Source of the DNA: an uncultured Faecalibacterium sp.
GTDB lineage: Bacteria; Bacillota; Clostridia; Oscillospirales; Ruminococcaceae
DNA length: 5,201 bases
Reading direction: 5' to 3'
Assembly: GCA_900765105.1 (NCBI GenBank)
Contig: CAAFQM010000028.1
Span: 1 to 5,201, forward strand
In this document: positions 1 to 4,577 of the stretch, one piece after another
Layout of the letters: the number at the start of each line of letters is the position of its first letter
Position numbering within the stretch: the stretch's first letter is position 1
Translations under genes and position numbers: made by a program
The notes under the pieces: generated by a model
Told to the model about the DNA's origin: nothing
What the model saw: the letters and a program-made list of their open reading frames with translations, nothing else
Databases searched by the model: none

Positions 1-249
1 AACAACTACCCCATCGGCAGCACCTTCCATGCTCCGGTCGTCTCTCTGACCAAGTTTGGTGCATTCGTCCGCATCCTGCCGGGTGTTGACGGTCTGGTCC
101 ACATCAGCGAGATCAGCAATGAGCGCGTTGAGAAGGTCTCCGATGCACTGAAGGTCGGCGATATGGTCGATGTGAAGCTGCTGGATGTCGACTTCGACAA
201 GAAGCGCATCAGCCTGTCCATGAAGGCTCTGCTGAACGACGCTGAGTAA
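1..249 (+). CDS. S1 RNA-binding domain protein, C-terminal fragment
   Basis: The reading frame is open from the left edge and gives the last 82 residues of a protein ending in TAA. The fragment is almost exactly one S1 domain (OB fold): the core reads GAFVRILPGVDGLVHISEIS, followed by LKVGDMVDVKLLDVD and the closing strand KRISLSMKALL. S1 domains bind single-stranded RNA. The ending RISLSMKAL resembles the last repeat of Clostridia ribosomal protein S1-like proteins, including those fused to IspH, better than the tail of polynucleotide phosphorylase. The rest of the protein lies outside the window, so neither the number of S1 repeats nor a fusion partner can be judged and no gene symbol is given. 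A terminator follows 41 bases after the stop, so this gene ends its transcription unit. The domain call is secure; the exact protein is not. Confidence 0.88.
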   Translation, partial: NNYPIGSTFHAPVVSLTKFGAFVRILPGVDGLVHISEISNERVEKVSDALKVGDMVDVKLLDVDFDKKRISLSMKALLNDAE

Positions 250-290
250 TCAGCCCGTCCGGAAGAACAACTTCTGACACAATGCGATCA

Positions 291-332
291 ACAGCCCCGT
301 TGCCGGGATAACGGCGGCGGGGCTGTTTTTGT
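291..332 (+). terminator. Intrinsic terminator of the S1-domain gene
   Basis: A 9-bp perfect stem (291-299 with 318-326, ACAGCCCCG/CGGGGCTGT) is capped by an inner 4-bp GCCG/CGGC stem (302-305 with 312-315). It is followed directly by a T run (TTTTTGTT). This is a classic Rho-independent terminator for the upstream S1-domain gene. It ends only about ten bases before the gtrA start codon. Confidence 0.9.
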
Positions 333-342
333 TAACAAAGTT

Positions 343-963
343 ATGATAAAATTTATCAAGAAGCACTGGGAAGTGCTCAGCTACCTGATCTTCGGCGTGC
401 TGACCACCCTGCTCAATATTGTACTGTACGCCCTGTTCAATAAGCTGTTCGGATACACTGCCGCCAACAGCTGGGGCAATGTGCTGGATAATATCCTGTG
501 CATCCTGTTTGCCTACGCCACCAACCGGGCGTTCGTGTTCCGCAGCAAAACGCGGGGCAGGGAAATGGCAAAGGAGTTCGGTGCATTCGTGACCTGCCGT
601 CTGGGCACACTGGTACTGGATGCCGTCATTATGATGGTAGGCGGCAATCTGCTGGCTGCACAGGGCGCGGCGTTGATGGATGGTATGGTGCAAGGATTGC
701 TGAATGTGGTGGCGGGCTGGATCAGCCCGGAGAATGCTGCCAGCATCATTGGCAGCTATACCGGAACGCCGATGGGCAGCCCGGACGGCTCCGCAGCAAT
801 TGCCATCATCGGCGGCGCAGACGGCCCGACTGCGATCTTTGTCACCAGCCGTTACAATGCACAGACCCTGTGGGGGCTGGCCGTCAAGATCTTTTCCAAT
901 GTGATCGTGGTGGTGCTGAACTATGTGTTCAGCAAACTCATCATCTTTAAAAAGAAAAAATAA
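343..963 (+). CDS. GtrA-family membrane protein with OadB-like insert
   Basis: The protein has 206 residues and four predicted membrane helices, at about 11-33, 43-66, 79-104 and 176-201, with a basic tail KKKK. The N-terminal pattern (basic start, then VLSYLIFGVLTTLLNI) and the second helix ending in AYATNRAFVF are typical of GtrA-like proteins. That family includes flippases or membrane anchors for lipid-linked sugars in cell-envelope glycosylation. Family members are usually about 120-150 residues; this one is longer because of an insert of roughly 70 residues (about 105-175) between helices 3 and 4. The insert carries IIGGADGPTAIFVTS (155-169), which resembles the signature of Na+-translocating decarboxylase beta subunits. 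The ATG at 343 was chosen because it gives the usual GtrA N terminus; no good Shine-Dalgarno site precedes it and no promoter separates it from the upstream terminator. The next gene begins 21 bases downstream. The sugar substrate is unknown. Confidence 0.85.
   Translation: MIKFIKKHWEVLSYLIFGVLTTLLNIVLYALFNKLFGYTAANSWGNVLDNILCILFAYATNRAFVFRSKTRGREMAKEFGAFVTCRLGTLVLDAVIMMVGGNLLAAQGAALMDGMVQGLLNVVAGWISPENAASIIGSYTGTPMGSPDGSAAIAIIGGADGPTAIFVTSRYNAQTLWGLAVKIFSNVIVVVLNYVFSKLIIFKKKK
655..867 (+). other. Insert with decarboxylase-beta-like GGADGPT motif
   Basis: This in-frame segment codes for about residues 105-175 of the GtrA-family protein, between its third and fourth membrane helices, where ordinary family members have a short loop. 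Bases 811-831 encode GGADGPT (residues 157-163), flanked by IAII and AIFVTS. The same string is a hallmark of the beta subunit of Na+-pumping oxaloacetate, methylmalonyl-CoA and glutaconyl-CoA decarboxylases, where the aspartate is thought to take part in Na+ handling (from memory). No other part of such a subunit is recognisable. The insert edges are estimates. Confidence 0.65.
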
Positions 964-969
964 TTTTTT

Positions 970-975
970 AGGAGG
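970..975 (+). promoter_or_regulatory. Ribosome binding site of small membrane peptide gene
   Basis: A perfect AGGAGG sits nine bases before the ATG at 985. It is the main evidence that the 45-codon reading frame downstream is a translated gene rather than chance. Confidence 0.85.
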
Positions 976-984
976 TACGGTCTT

Positions 985-1122
985 ATGAAACGTGGTCTGA
1001 AAGGGTTTGCATTCCTGGTCTCCGGTCTGGTGCTGGGCATCATCGGTGCAACGGTCTCTGCAACGGCGATCGCTCTGAGCGCTGTCGGCATGGCAAAGGT
1101 TCGCCGTGCCAACAAGAATTAA
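985..1122 (+). CDS. Small single-helix membrane protein (45 aa), function unknown
   Basis: This short frame starts with ATG nine bases after a perfect AGGAGG and ends in TAA, giving 45 residues. The protein has a basic start (MKRGLKG), one hydrophobic glycine- and alanine-rich helix (about residues 8-35, including FLVSGLVLGIIGATVSATAI) and a basic tail (KVRRANKN). It looks like a single-pass membrane peptide; an uncleaved signal-anchor is more likely than a secreted product because no convincing cleavage site and mature domain follow. It lies 21 bases after the GtrA-family gene. Its stop codon overlaps the AAGGAGG ribosome binding site of deoC, so all three are probably co-transcribed and deoC translation may be coupled to it. 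I do not recognise a family. A role with the GtrA protein is possible but is inferred only from position. Confidence 0.75.
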   Translation: MKRGLKGFAFLVSGLVLGIIGATVSATAIALSAVGMAKVRRANKN

Positions 1123-1127
1123 GGAGG
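1121..1127 (+). promoter_or_regulatory. Ribosome binding site fixing the deoC start
   Basis: AAGGAGG overlaps the TAA of the preceding small gene and lies eight bases before the ATG at 1136. It rules out the upstream in-frame GTG at 1106, which would lie inside the small gene and has no such site. Confidence 0.9.
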
Positions 1128-1135
1128 ACGACAAC

Positions 1136-1801
1136 ATGACCCGCGAAGAAATTCTCTCCCATGTCGATCATACCCTGTTGAAGCCGGAGGCTACCTGGCC
1201 CCAGATCCAGACCCTGTGCGACGAAGCCATCGCCAACCACACCGCATCCGTCTGCATCAATACCTGCTATGTCAAGCAGGCGGTGGAGTACATGGCAGGC
1301 CGCATCCCGGTGTGCTGCGTGGTGGGTTTCCCTCTGGGTGCCATGGACACCGTCAGCAAGGCCTTTGAGGCAAAGACTGCCATCGAAAACGGCGCTTCTG
1401 AGGTGGACATGGTCATCAACATCGGCCGCCTGAAGAATAAGGAGTATGATGCTGTCCGCGAGGACATCCGTGCCGTGAAGCAGGCTGTGGGCGACAAGGT
1501 TCTGAAGGTCATCATCGAGACCTGCCTGCTGACCGATGAGGAAAAGGAAAAGATGTGCGACATCGTCTGCGAGGCAGGTGCCGACTACATCAAGACCAGT
1601 ACCGGCTTCTCCACCGCAGGCGCAAACTTCCACGATGTGGAGCTGATGGTCAAGGGCGTGCACGGCCGCTGCAAGGTCAAGGCTGCCGGCGGCATCTCCA
1701 CCGTGGAGGATATGGAAAAGTTCCTCGCTCTGGGTGCCGACCGTCTGGGCACCTCCCGCGCAGTCAAGATCCTGAACGGCGAACAGGCAAAGGGTTATTG
1801 A
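1136..1801 (+). CDS. deoC: Deoxyribose-phosphate aldolase
   Basis: This enzyme cleaves 2-deoxy-D-ribose 5-phosphate into glyceraldehyde 3-phosphate and acetaldehyde, the last step of deoxynucleoside catabolism in the cytoplasm. It is a class I (Schiff-base) TIM-barrel aldolase. The product has 221 residues, a normal family length. Family landmarks are in order: DHTLLKP at 11-17, VVGFPLG at 62-68, EVDMVINIGRLK at 89-100 with the catalytic Asp91, ADYIKTSTGFSTAGA at 149-163 with the Schiff-base Lys153, and VKAAGGIS at 181-188 with the second active-site Lys182. By alignment from memory these match E. coli Asp102, Lys167 and Lys201. The start is set by AAGGAGG eight bases upstream. The gene follows the small membrane peptide gene at 13 bases. 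No terminator is obvious after the stop, so some transcription may run into the metK leader. No other deo genes are in the window. Confidence 0.97.
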   Translation: MTREEILSHVDHTLLKPEATWPQIQTLCDEAIANHTASVCINTCYVKQAVEYMAGRIPVCCVVGFPLGAMDTVSKAFEAKTAIENGASEVDMVINIGRLKNKEYDAVREDIRAVKQAVGDKVLKVIIETCLLTDEEKEKMCDIVCEAGADYIKTSTGFSTAGANFHDVELMVKGVHGRCKVKAAGGISTVEDMEKFLALGADRLGTSRAVKILNGEQAKGY

Positions 1802-1853
1802 TCGGTTTTCTGCATCAATTTCAGAGAAATGTCTAAAAAGAGTGATACTTATC

Positions 1854-1882
1854 TTGACAATCTGACGAAGGGATGCTAGAAT
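1854..1882 (+). promoter_or_regulatory. Sigma-A promoter of the metK riboswitch transcript
   Basis: A perfect -35 box TTGACA (1854-1859) and a near-perfect -10 box TAGAAT (1877-1882) are separated by the ideal 17 bases. Transcription should begin near 1889-1890, about 18 bases before the first riboswitch helix. This is the best promoter in the window. Confidence 0.9.
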
Positions 1883-1907
1883 ATCAAGCGTACCAACTGA
1901 ATACTGA

Positions 1908-2002
1908 CTTATCAAGAGCGGCTGAGGGGACAGGCCCTGTGAAGCCCGACAACCTGCGCGGAAGCGTAAGGTGCCAAATCCTGCGGGAAACCGGAAGATA
2001 AG
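1908..2002 (+). promoter_or_regulatory. SAM-I (S-box) riboswitch
   Basis: The aptamer has the usual order of conserved elements. The closing helix P1 pairs CTTATC (1908-1913) with GATAAG (1997-2002). It is followed by AAGAGCGGCTGAGGG, then GGCCCTGTGAAGCCC, the element CAACC, a P3 hairpin (about 1950-1974), and GGTGCCAAATCCTGC before the last helix. These strings match the S-box consensus, including the TGAAGCCC kink-turn and pseudoknot region and the GGTGCCAAATCC joining strand. It binds S-adenosylmethionine. Placed between a strong promoter and a terminator upstream of metK, it should shut off SAM synthetase expression by premature termination when SAM is plentiful. Confidence 0.95.
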
Positions 2003-2009
2003 AGTGCAA

Positions 2010-2045
2010 CGCTCAGAGCTTTCGGCTCTGAGCGCTTTTATTTTT
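2010..2045 (+). terminator. Riboswitch-controlled intrinsic terminator before metK
   Basis: A perfect 10-bp stem CGCTCAGAGC/GCTCTGAGCG (2010-2019 with 2025-2034) with a 5-base loop is followed by CTTTTATTTTT. It is the expression platform of the SAM-I riboswitch, starting eight bases after P1. An alternative short pairing GAGTG (2002-2006) with CGCTC (2010-2014) would disrupt the 5' arm and is a candidate antiterminator, though weak. Confidence 0.92.
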
Positions 2046-2123
2046 CGCGCACAAAAGCTTGAACGGAATGTTGGAGCAAAAAATACACACCCTGCTGTAA
2101 AAAATGTTTAGGAGGCAAACCCA

Positions 2124-3278
2124 ATGGCAAGACATCTGTTTACTTCTGAGTCCGTCACTGAGGGACATCCCGATAAGATCTGCGACCAGATCTCCGACGC
2201 GATCCTCGACGAGATCCTGACCCACGACCCCGAGGCCCGCGTGGCCTGCGAGACCTGCGCATCCACGGGTCTGGTGCACATCATGGGCGAGATCACCACC
2301 AGCTGCTATGTCGATTTCCAGAAGATCGTGCGCGAAGTGGTGGCCGATATCGGCTACACCCGCGCAAAGTTCGGCTTTGATGCCGACACCTGCGCTGTCA
2401 TCTCCAATGTGGACGGCCAGAGCCCCGATATCGCCCTCGGCACCAACGATGAGGTCGGCGGTGCAGGCGACCAGGGCATGATGTTCGGCTATGCCTGCGA
2501 TGAGACCCCCGAGCTGATGCCCATGCCCATCAGCCTGGCTCACAAGCTGGCCAAGCGCCTGACCGAAGTGCGCAAGAACGGCGAGATGGATTATCTGCGT
2601 CCGGACGGCAAGAGCCAGGTCACCGTGGAGTACGATGAAAACAACAAGCCCGTGCGTGTGGACGCCGTGGTCATTTCCAGCCAGCACAGCGAGACTGTCA
2701 GCATGGAAAAGCTGCGCGCCGACGTGATGGAAAAGGTCATCAAGGCCACCATCCCCGCCGAGCTGCTGGACGAGAACACCAAGTACTATATCAACCCCAC
2801 CGGCCGCTTTGTTGTGGGCGGCCCGCAGGGCGACACCGGCCTGACCGGTCGTAAGATCATCGTGGATACCTACGGCGGCTATGCACGCCACGGCGGCGGC
2901 GCATTCTCCGGCAAGGATCCCAGCAAGGTGGACCGCAGCGCCGCTTATGCGACCCGCTGGGTGGCCAAGAACATTGTGGCTGCCGGCCTTGCCAAGCAGT
3001 GCGAGGTGCAGGTCGCTTACGCCATCGGCGTGGCAAAGCCCGTGTCCATCATGGTGGATACCTTCGGCACCGGCACGGTCTCCAACGAGAAGATCGAGCA
3101 GGCTGTGGAGAAGGTCTTTGACCTGACCCCCGCCGCCATCATCCGCGACCTCGACCTGCGCAAGCCCATCTACCGCAAGCTGGCCGCTTACGGCCACATG
3201 GGCCGCGAGGATCTGGGCGTGAAGTGGGAGAACACCGACCGCGTGGATGAGCTGAAGGCCGCTGTTGCCGCTCTGTAA
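2124..3278 (+). CDS. metK: S-adenosylmethionine synthetase
   Basis: This cytoplasmic enzyme makes S-adenosylmethionine from methionine and ATP, releasing phosphate and pyrophosphate. The 384-residue product is the same length as E. coli MetK. It begins with FTSESVTEGHPDKICDQISD (6-25), holding the catalytic His15 and the metal-binding Asp17. It contains the first family signature GAGDQGMMFGYA (113-124), the nucleotide region GRFVVGGPQGDTGLTGRK (227-244), and the second signature GGGAFSGKD (257-265) of the phosphate-binding loop. All appear intact. The start ATG lies eight bases after AGGAGG (2110-2115). Expression should be set by the SAM-I riboswitch and terminator upstream, giving feedback control by its own product. 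The gene is alone in its transcription unit, and a strong hairpin follows 32 bases after the stop. A long open frame on the opposite strand is a codon-bias shadow. Confidence 0.99.
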   Translation: MARHLFTSESVTEGHPDKICDQISDAILDEILTHDPEARVACETCASTGLVHIMGEITTSCYVDFQKIVREVVADIGYTRAKFGFDADTCAVISNVDGQSPDIALGTNDEVGGAGDQGMMFGYACDETPELMPMPISLAHKLAKRLTEVRKNGEMDYLRPDGKSQVTVEYDENNKPVRVDAVVISSQHSETVSMEKLRADVMEKVIKATIPAELLDENTKYYINPTGRFVVGGPQGDTGLTGRKIIVDTYGGYARHGGGAFSGKDPSKVDRSAAYATRWVAKNIVAAGLAKQCEVQVAYAIGVAKPVSIMVDTFGTGTVSNEKIEQAVEKVFDLTPAAIIRDLDLRKPIYRKLAAYGHMGREDLGVKWENTDRVDELKAAVAAL

Positions 3279-3310
3279 GCGGGCAGCCCTTTGAAAAAGA
3301 ACCGATAAAG

Positions 3311-3355
3311 CAAGTGCCGCACATTTCCCCAGAACAGGGAAGTGTGCGGCACTTG
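3311..3355 (+). terminator. Long hairpin after metK, probable terminator
   Basis: CAAGTGCCGCACA (3311-3323) pairs perfectly with TGTGCGGCACTTG (3343-3355). The helix continues inward through TTTCCC/GGGAAG with one G-T pair, for about 19 bp around a 7-base loop. The stem is far stronger than needed, but the following tract (TTCGTTATTG) is a poor T run. It probably ends metK transcription. It also lies directly after the stop of the minus-strand macro-domain relic, where the trailing minus-strand sequence is CTTTATCGG, so it may work, or once have worked, from both sides. Confidence 0.7.
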
Positions 3356-3359
3356 TTCG

Positions 3360-3533
3360 TTATTGCAACAGGGAGAAAAGTACGGTGCCGATGTCGCCGT
3401 CTATGCAGACAGACTGTGCGGCGATCTTTGCCGCATCCTCATTCGGGAAGCAGAAGACTCCGGTGGAAATGCAGCAGAAGGCAATGCTTTCCAGCGACTT
3501 GAGCAGAAACAACCGCCGTTCAGACTGATCCAT
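3360..3533 (-). pseudogene. Relic of a macro-domain ADP-ribose hydrolase
   Basis: The minus strand holds an ATG-to-TAA frame of 57 codons. Its middle reads SIAFCCISTGVFCFPNEDAA (residues 16-35) followed by KIAAQSV. This strongly resembles the late part of macro domains of the protein-ADP-ribose hydrolase group (SAV0325-like), in which a strand ending in AFCCISTG and the loop before FPN bind the phosphates of ADP-ribose. Intact proteins of the group are about 250-270 residues; everything upstream is missing here, including the ADP-ribose-binding aspartate region and the zinc-binding segment. An in-frame stop lies two codons before the ATG, and no macro-like sequence is seen in any frame between this frame and the neighbouring gene. 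The C terminus (GTVLFSLLQ) may be the natural end or altered. I read this as a degraded C-terminal remnant with no enzyme activity; a translated 57-residue peptide cannot be excluded. Confidence 0.7.
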
Positions 3534-3559
3534 AGGTCACACTCTCTTTCTCAAACAGG

Positions 3560-3595
3560 GCAAGCCCCGCAGGACGGATTTCCTGCGAGGCTCGC
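3560..3595 (-). terminator. Hairpin after the PNPOx-family gene, probable terminator
   Basis: A 7-bp perfect stem CGCAGGA/TCCTGCG (3568-3574 with 3581-3587) around a 6-base loop is extended, after one mismatch, by AGCC/GGCT (3563-3566 with 3589-3592), and then by two more pairs after another mismatch. On the minus strand it follows the stop of the flavin-binding gene by 14 bases and is trailed by CTGTTTGAG, a weak T tract. It probably ends that gene. Confidence 0.6.
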
Positions 3596-3609
3596 CGGGG
3601 AAACAGTTC

Positions 3610-4005
3610 TCAGAACTCGTAGGGAGGGTTGCCGGAGAAGTCGGCGATGACGCCGTGGGCATCCTCCAGATAGAACACCTCAAAGATGGGGTTGGCGGCC
3701 TCGCCGTACTGGCTCTTCACGATGGGGTTGGCGATGCACATTTCCTTTGCAGCCATGTTGTTTTCGAACACAGCCTTGCCGTGCAGGCGGATCCATGCGT
3801 AGGCCGGGCTGGAAACGGAGACCTCAATTTCCGGGTTTGCCTGCATATCCTTGTACACGTCTTTGGTGCTGTTGGTGCAGAACCACAGCTTGCCGTCCAG
3901 CTCGCCTGCGAACATGAAGGGGCGGCACTTAGCCTTGCCGTCGCGGCCGACGGTGGCCAGATACTGAACAGGATTGGCGTTCAGAAATTCTACGACTTTG
4001 TTCAT
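3610..4005 (-). CDS. PNPOx-family FMN-binding split-barrel protein
   Basis: The 131-residue product fits the pyridoxamine 5'-phosphate oxidase-like split-barrel family, small dimeric cytoplasmic proteins that bind FMN (some bind F420 or heme). Landmarks are the first strands QYLATVGRDGKAKCRPF (14-30), where the RPF segment is at the expected flavin-phosphate site; LWFCTNSTKDVYKDMQANPE (40-59), a highly typical strand-turn-helix; and the long strand AWIRLHGKAVFENN (70-83). The length is typical of the short single-domain members often labelled general stress or NimA/NimC-like proteins. The substrate cannot be inferred, and the true PLP-making oxidase is longer. GGAGG lies eight bases before the ATG on the minus strand. 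It is divergent from an HxlR-family regulator gene with a shared promoter region, which suggests regulated flavin-dependent reduction of an electrophile or oxidant; that role is inference from context. Confidence 0.9.
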   Translation of the reverse strand: MNKVVEFLNANPVQYLATVGRDGKAKCRPFMFAGELDGKLWFCTNSTKDVYKDMQANPEIEVSVSSPAYAWIRLHGKAVFENNMAAKEMCIANPIVKSQYGEAANPIFEVFYLEDAHGVIADFSGNPPYEF

Positions 4006-4044
4006 GAGAAATACCTCCGATAGGGAAAAAGTGTGTTAAAACGG

Positions 4045-4073
4045 TTGCGTTTTTCATTCGTTGACACTATAAT
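4045..4073 (+). promoter_or_regulatory. Promoter of the HxlR-type regulator gene
   Basis: A perfect -10 box TATAAT (4068-4073) is preceded at 17 bases by a partial -35 box TTGCGT (4045-4050). Transcription would start near 4080, placing the palindrome at 4102-4115 about 30 bases inside the transcript. That position suits autorepression by blocking the polymerase. Confidence 0.7.
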
Positions 4074-4097
4074 AACGCTATAGAGCCGATTCGTAAA
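4069..4097 (-). promoter_or_regulatory. Divergent promoter of the PNPOx-family gene
   Basis: On the minus strand TTTACG (4097-4092) lies 17 bases before TATTAT (4074-4069), a plausible sigma-A promoter. Its -10 box overlaps the plus-strand -10 box almost completely, so the two promoters should compete for polymerase. The perfect palindrome lies just upstream of this -35 box, centred near -46, a position often used by activators. Confidence 0.55.
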
Positions 4098-4101
4098 GTA
4101 A

Positions 4102-4115
4102 GCACAATATTGTGC
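4102..4115. promoter_or_regulatory. Perfect 14-bp palindrome, likely HxlR operator
   Basis: GCACAATATTGTGC reads the same on both strands, as expected for a site bound by a dimeric winged-helix regulator such as the HxlR-type protein encoded 35 bases downstream. It sits between the two divergent start codons, downstream of the hxlR promoter and immediately upstream of the PNPOx -35 box. That the neighbouring regulator binds it is inferred from position and symmetry. Confidence 0.65.
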
Positions 4116-4139
4116 AGTAGTTACCAAAAGGATACTATT

Positions 4140-4144
4140 GGAGG
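4140..4144 (+). promoter_or_regulatory. Ribosome binding site fixing the hxlR-type start
   Basis: GGAGG lies five bases before the ATG at 4150. An in-frame TTG at 4138 would begin before this site and is therefore not the start. Confidence 0.85.
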
Positions 4145-4149
4145 AAACG

Positions 4150-4494
4150 ATGGAAACAGAAGCTTTGAAGGAACTGCCGGCCTGCCCGGTGGAAACCACC
4201 CTCACCCTCATCAGCGATAAATGGAAGGTGCTGATCCTGCGGGACCTGATGCCCGGGACGAAGCGCTTCGGCGAACTGAGGAAATCCATCGGGCATGTGA
4301 CCCAGAAGGTGCTGACCGCCCAGCTGCGCCAGATGGAGGAAAGCGGCCTGCTGACCCGCAAGGTCTATGCCGAGGTGCCGCCCCGGGTGGAGTATACCCT
4401 CACCGAACTGGGTTACAGCCTGAAGCCCATCCTCGATGCAATGTGGACCTGGGGCGAAGAATACAAGAGCAGGCTCCAGAAGCAGGAACAATAA
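4150..4494 (+). CDS. HxlR-family transcriptional regulator
   Basis: The 114-residue product is a single winged-helix HxlR (MarR-like) domain. Family landmarks are CPVETTLTLISDKWKVLILR (12-31), FGELRKSIGHVTQKVLTAQL (40-59) covering the recognition helix, LRQMEESGLLTRKVYAEVPP (59-78) leading into the wing, and VEYTLTELGYSLKPIL (80-95). The only cysteine is Cys12, at the conserved N-terminal position that senses thiol oxidation or electrophiles in relatives such as HypR, YodB and QorR (known for those proteins, inferred here). GGAGG lies five bases before the ATG. The gene is divergent from a flavin-binding split-barrel gene, an arrangement common for HxlR regulators and their targets, and a perfect palindrome lies in the shared region. 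It probably controls both itself and the neighbour. A strong terminator follows eight bases after the stop. Confidence 0.94.
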   Translation: METEALKELPACPVETTLTLISDKWKVLILRDLMPGTKRFGELRKSIGHVTQKVLTAQLRQMEESGLLTRKVYAEVPPRVEYTLTELGYSLKPILDAMWTWGEEYKSRLQKQEQ

Positions 4495-4502
4495 AACCAA
4501 CA

Positions 4503-4554
4503 AAAAACCGGCCCTCCTCCGCACAAAAACGCGGGAGAGGGCCGGTTTTATTTA
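4503..4554. terminator. Bidirectional intrinsic terminator
   Basis: A 13-bp perfect stem AAAACCGGCCCTC/GAGGGCCGGTTTT (4504-4516 with 4537-4549) carries an imperfect inner extension. The plus strand continues TTTTATTTA and the minus strand continues TTTTTTGTTGGTTTTATT. It therefore ends both the HxlR-type gene from the left and the convergent alcohol dehydrogenase gene from the right. Confidence 0.93.
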
Positions 4555-4577
4555 TGAGAAAATACGGTCAGGCACAA

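Noticed and set aside
952..969. An A-rich run followed by a T-rich run at the end of gtrA, suggestive of a slippage site or terminator.
   Set aside because: The A run simply encodes the lysine tail, the stem would be only A-T pairs, and the next gene has its ribosome binding site immediately after. Too weak to call.
1847..1913. ACTTATC occurs twice (1847-1853 and 1907-1913), so the upstream copy could also pair with the riboswitch P1 3' strand.
   Set aside because: The upstream copy lies before the -35 box and is not part of the metK leader transcript; a 7-base repeat is easily due to chance.
1040..1915. A 291-codon minus-strand frame opposite deoC and the metK promoter, and a 295-codon one opposite gtrA (250-1137).
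   Set aside because: Both are antisense shadows of well-supported genes, lack ribosome binding sites, and show no recognisable domains.
2013..3197. A 394-codon open frame on the minus strand opposite metK.
   Set aside because: It overlaps the riboswitch terminator and an unmistakable metK, has histidine-, alanine- and glycine-rich low-quality sequence, and no family resemblance. GC-biased third positions create such frames.
3342..3650. A 102-codon plus-strand frame between metK and the flavin-protein gene.
   Set aside because: It starts inside the hairpin stem, overlaps the end of the opposite gene, and its sequence is the complement of the macro-domain relic, which has clear protein similarity on the minus strand.
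4061..4066. A perfect TTGACA in the divergent intergenic region, suggestive of a -35 box.
   Set aside because: No -10-like box lies 16-18 bases downstream (the sequence there is around GAGCCGAT), and TATAAT begins one base after it. TTGCGT at 4045 fits that -10 box instead.
4116..4139. An imperfect inverted repeat AGTAGTTACC/GGATACTATT just before the HxlR-type gene.
   Set aside because: Only about seven of ten positions match and it carries no further support; the nearby perfect palindrome is the better operator candidate.
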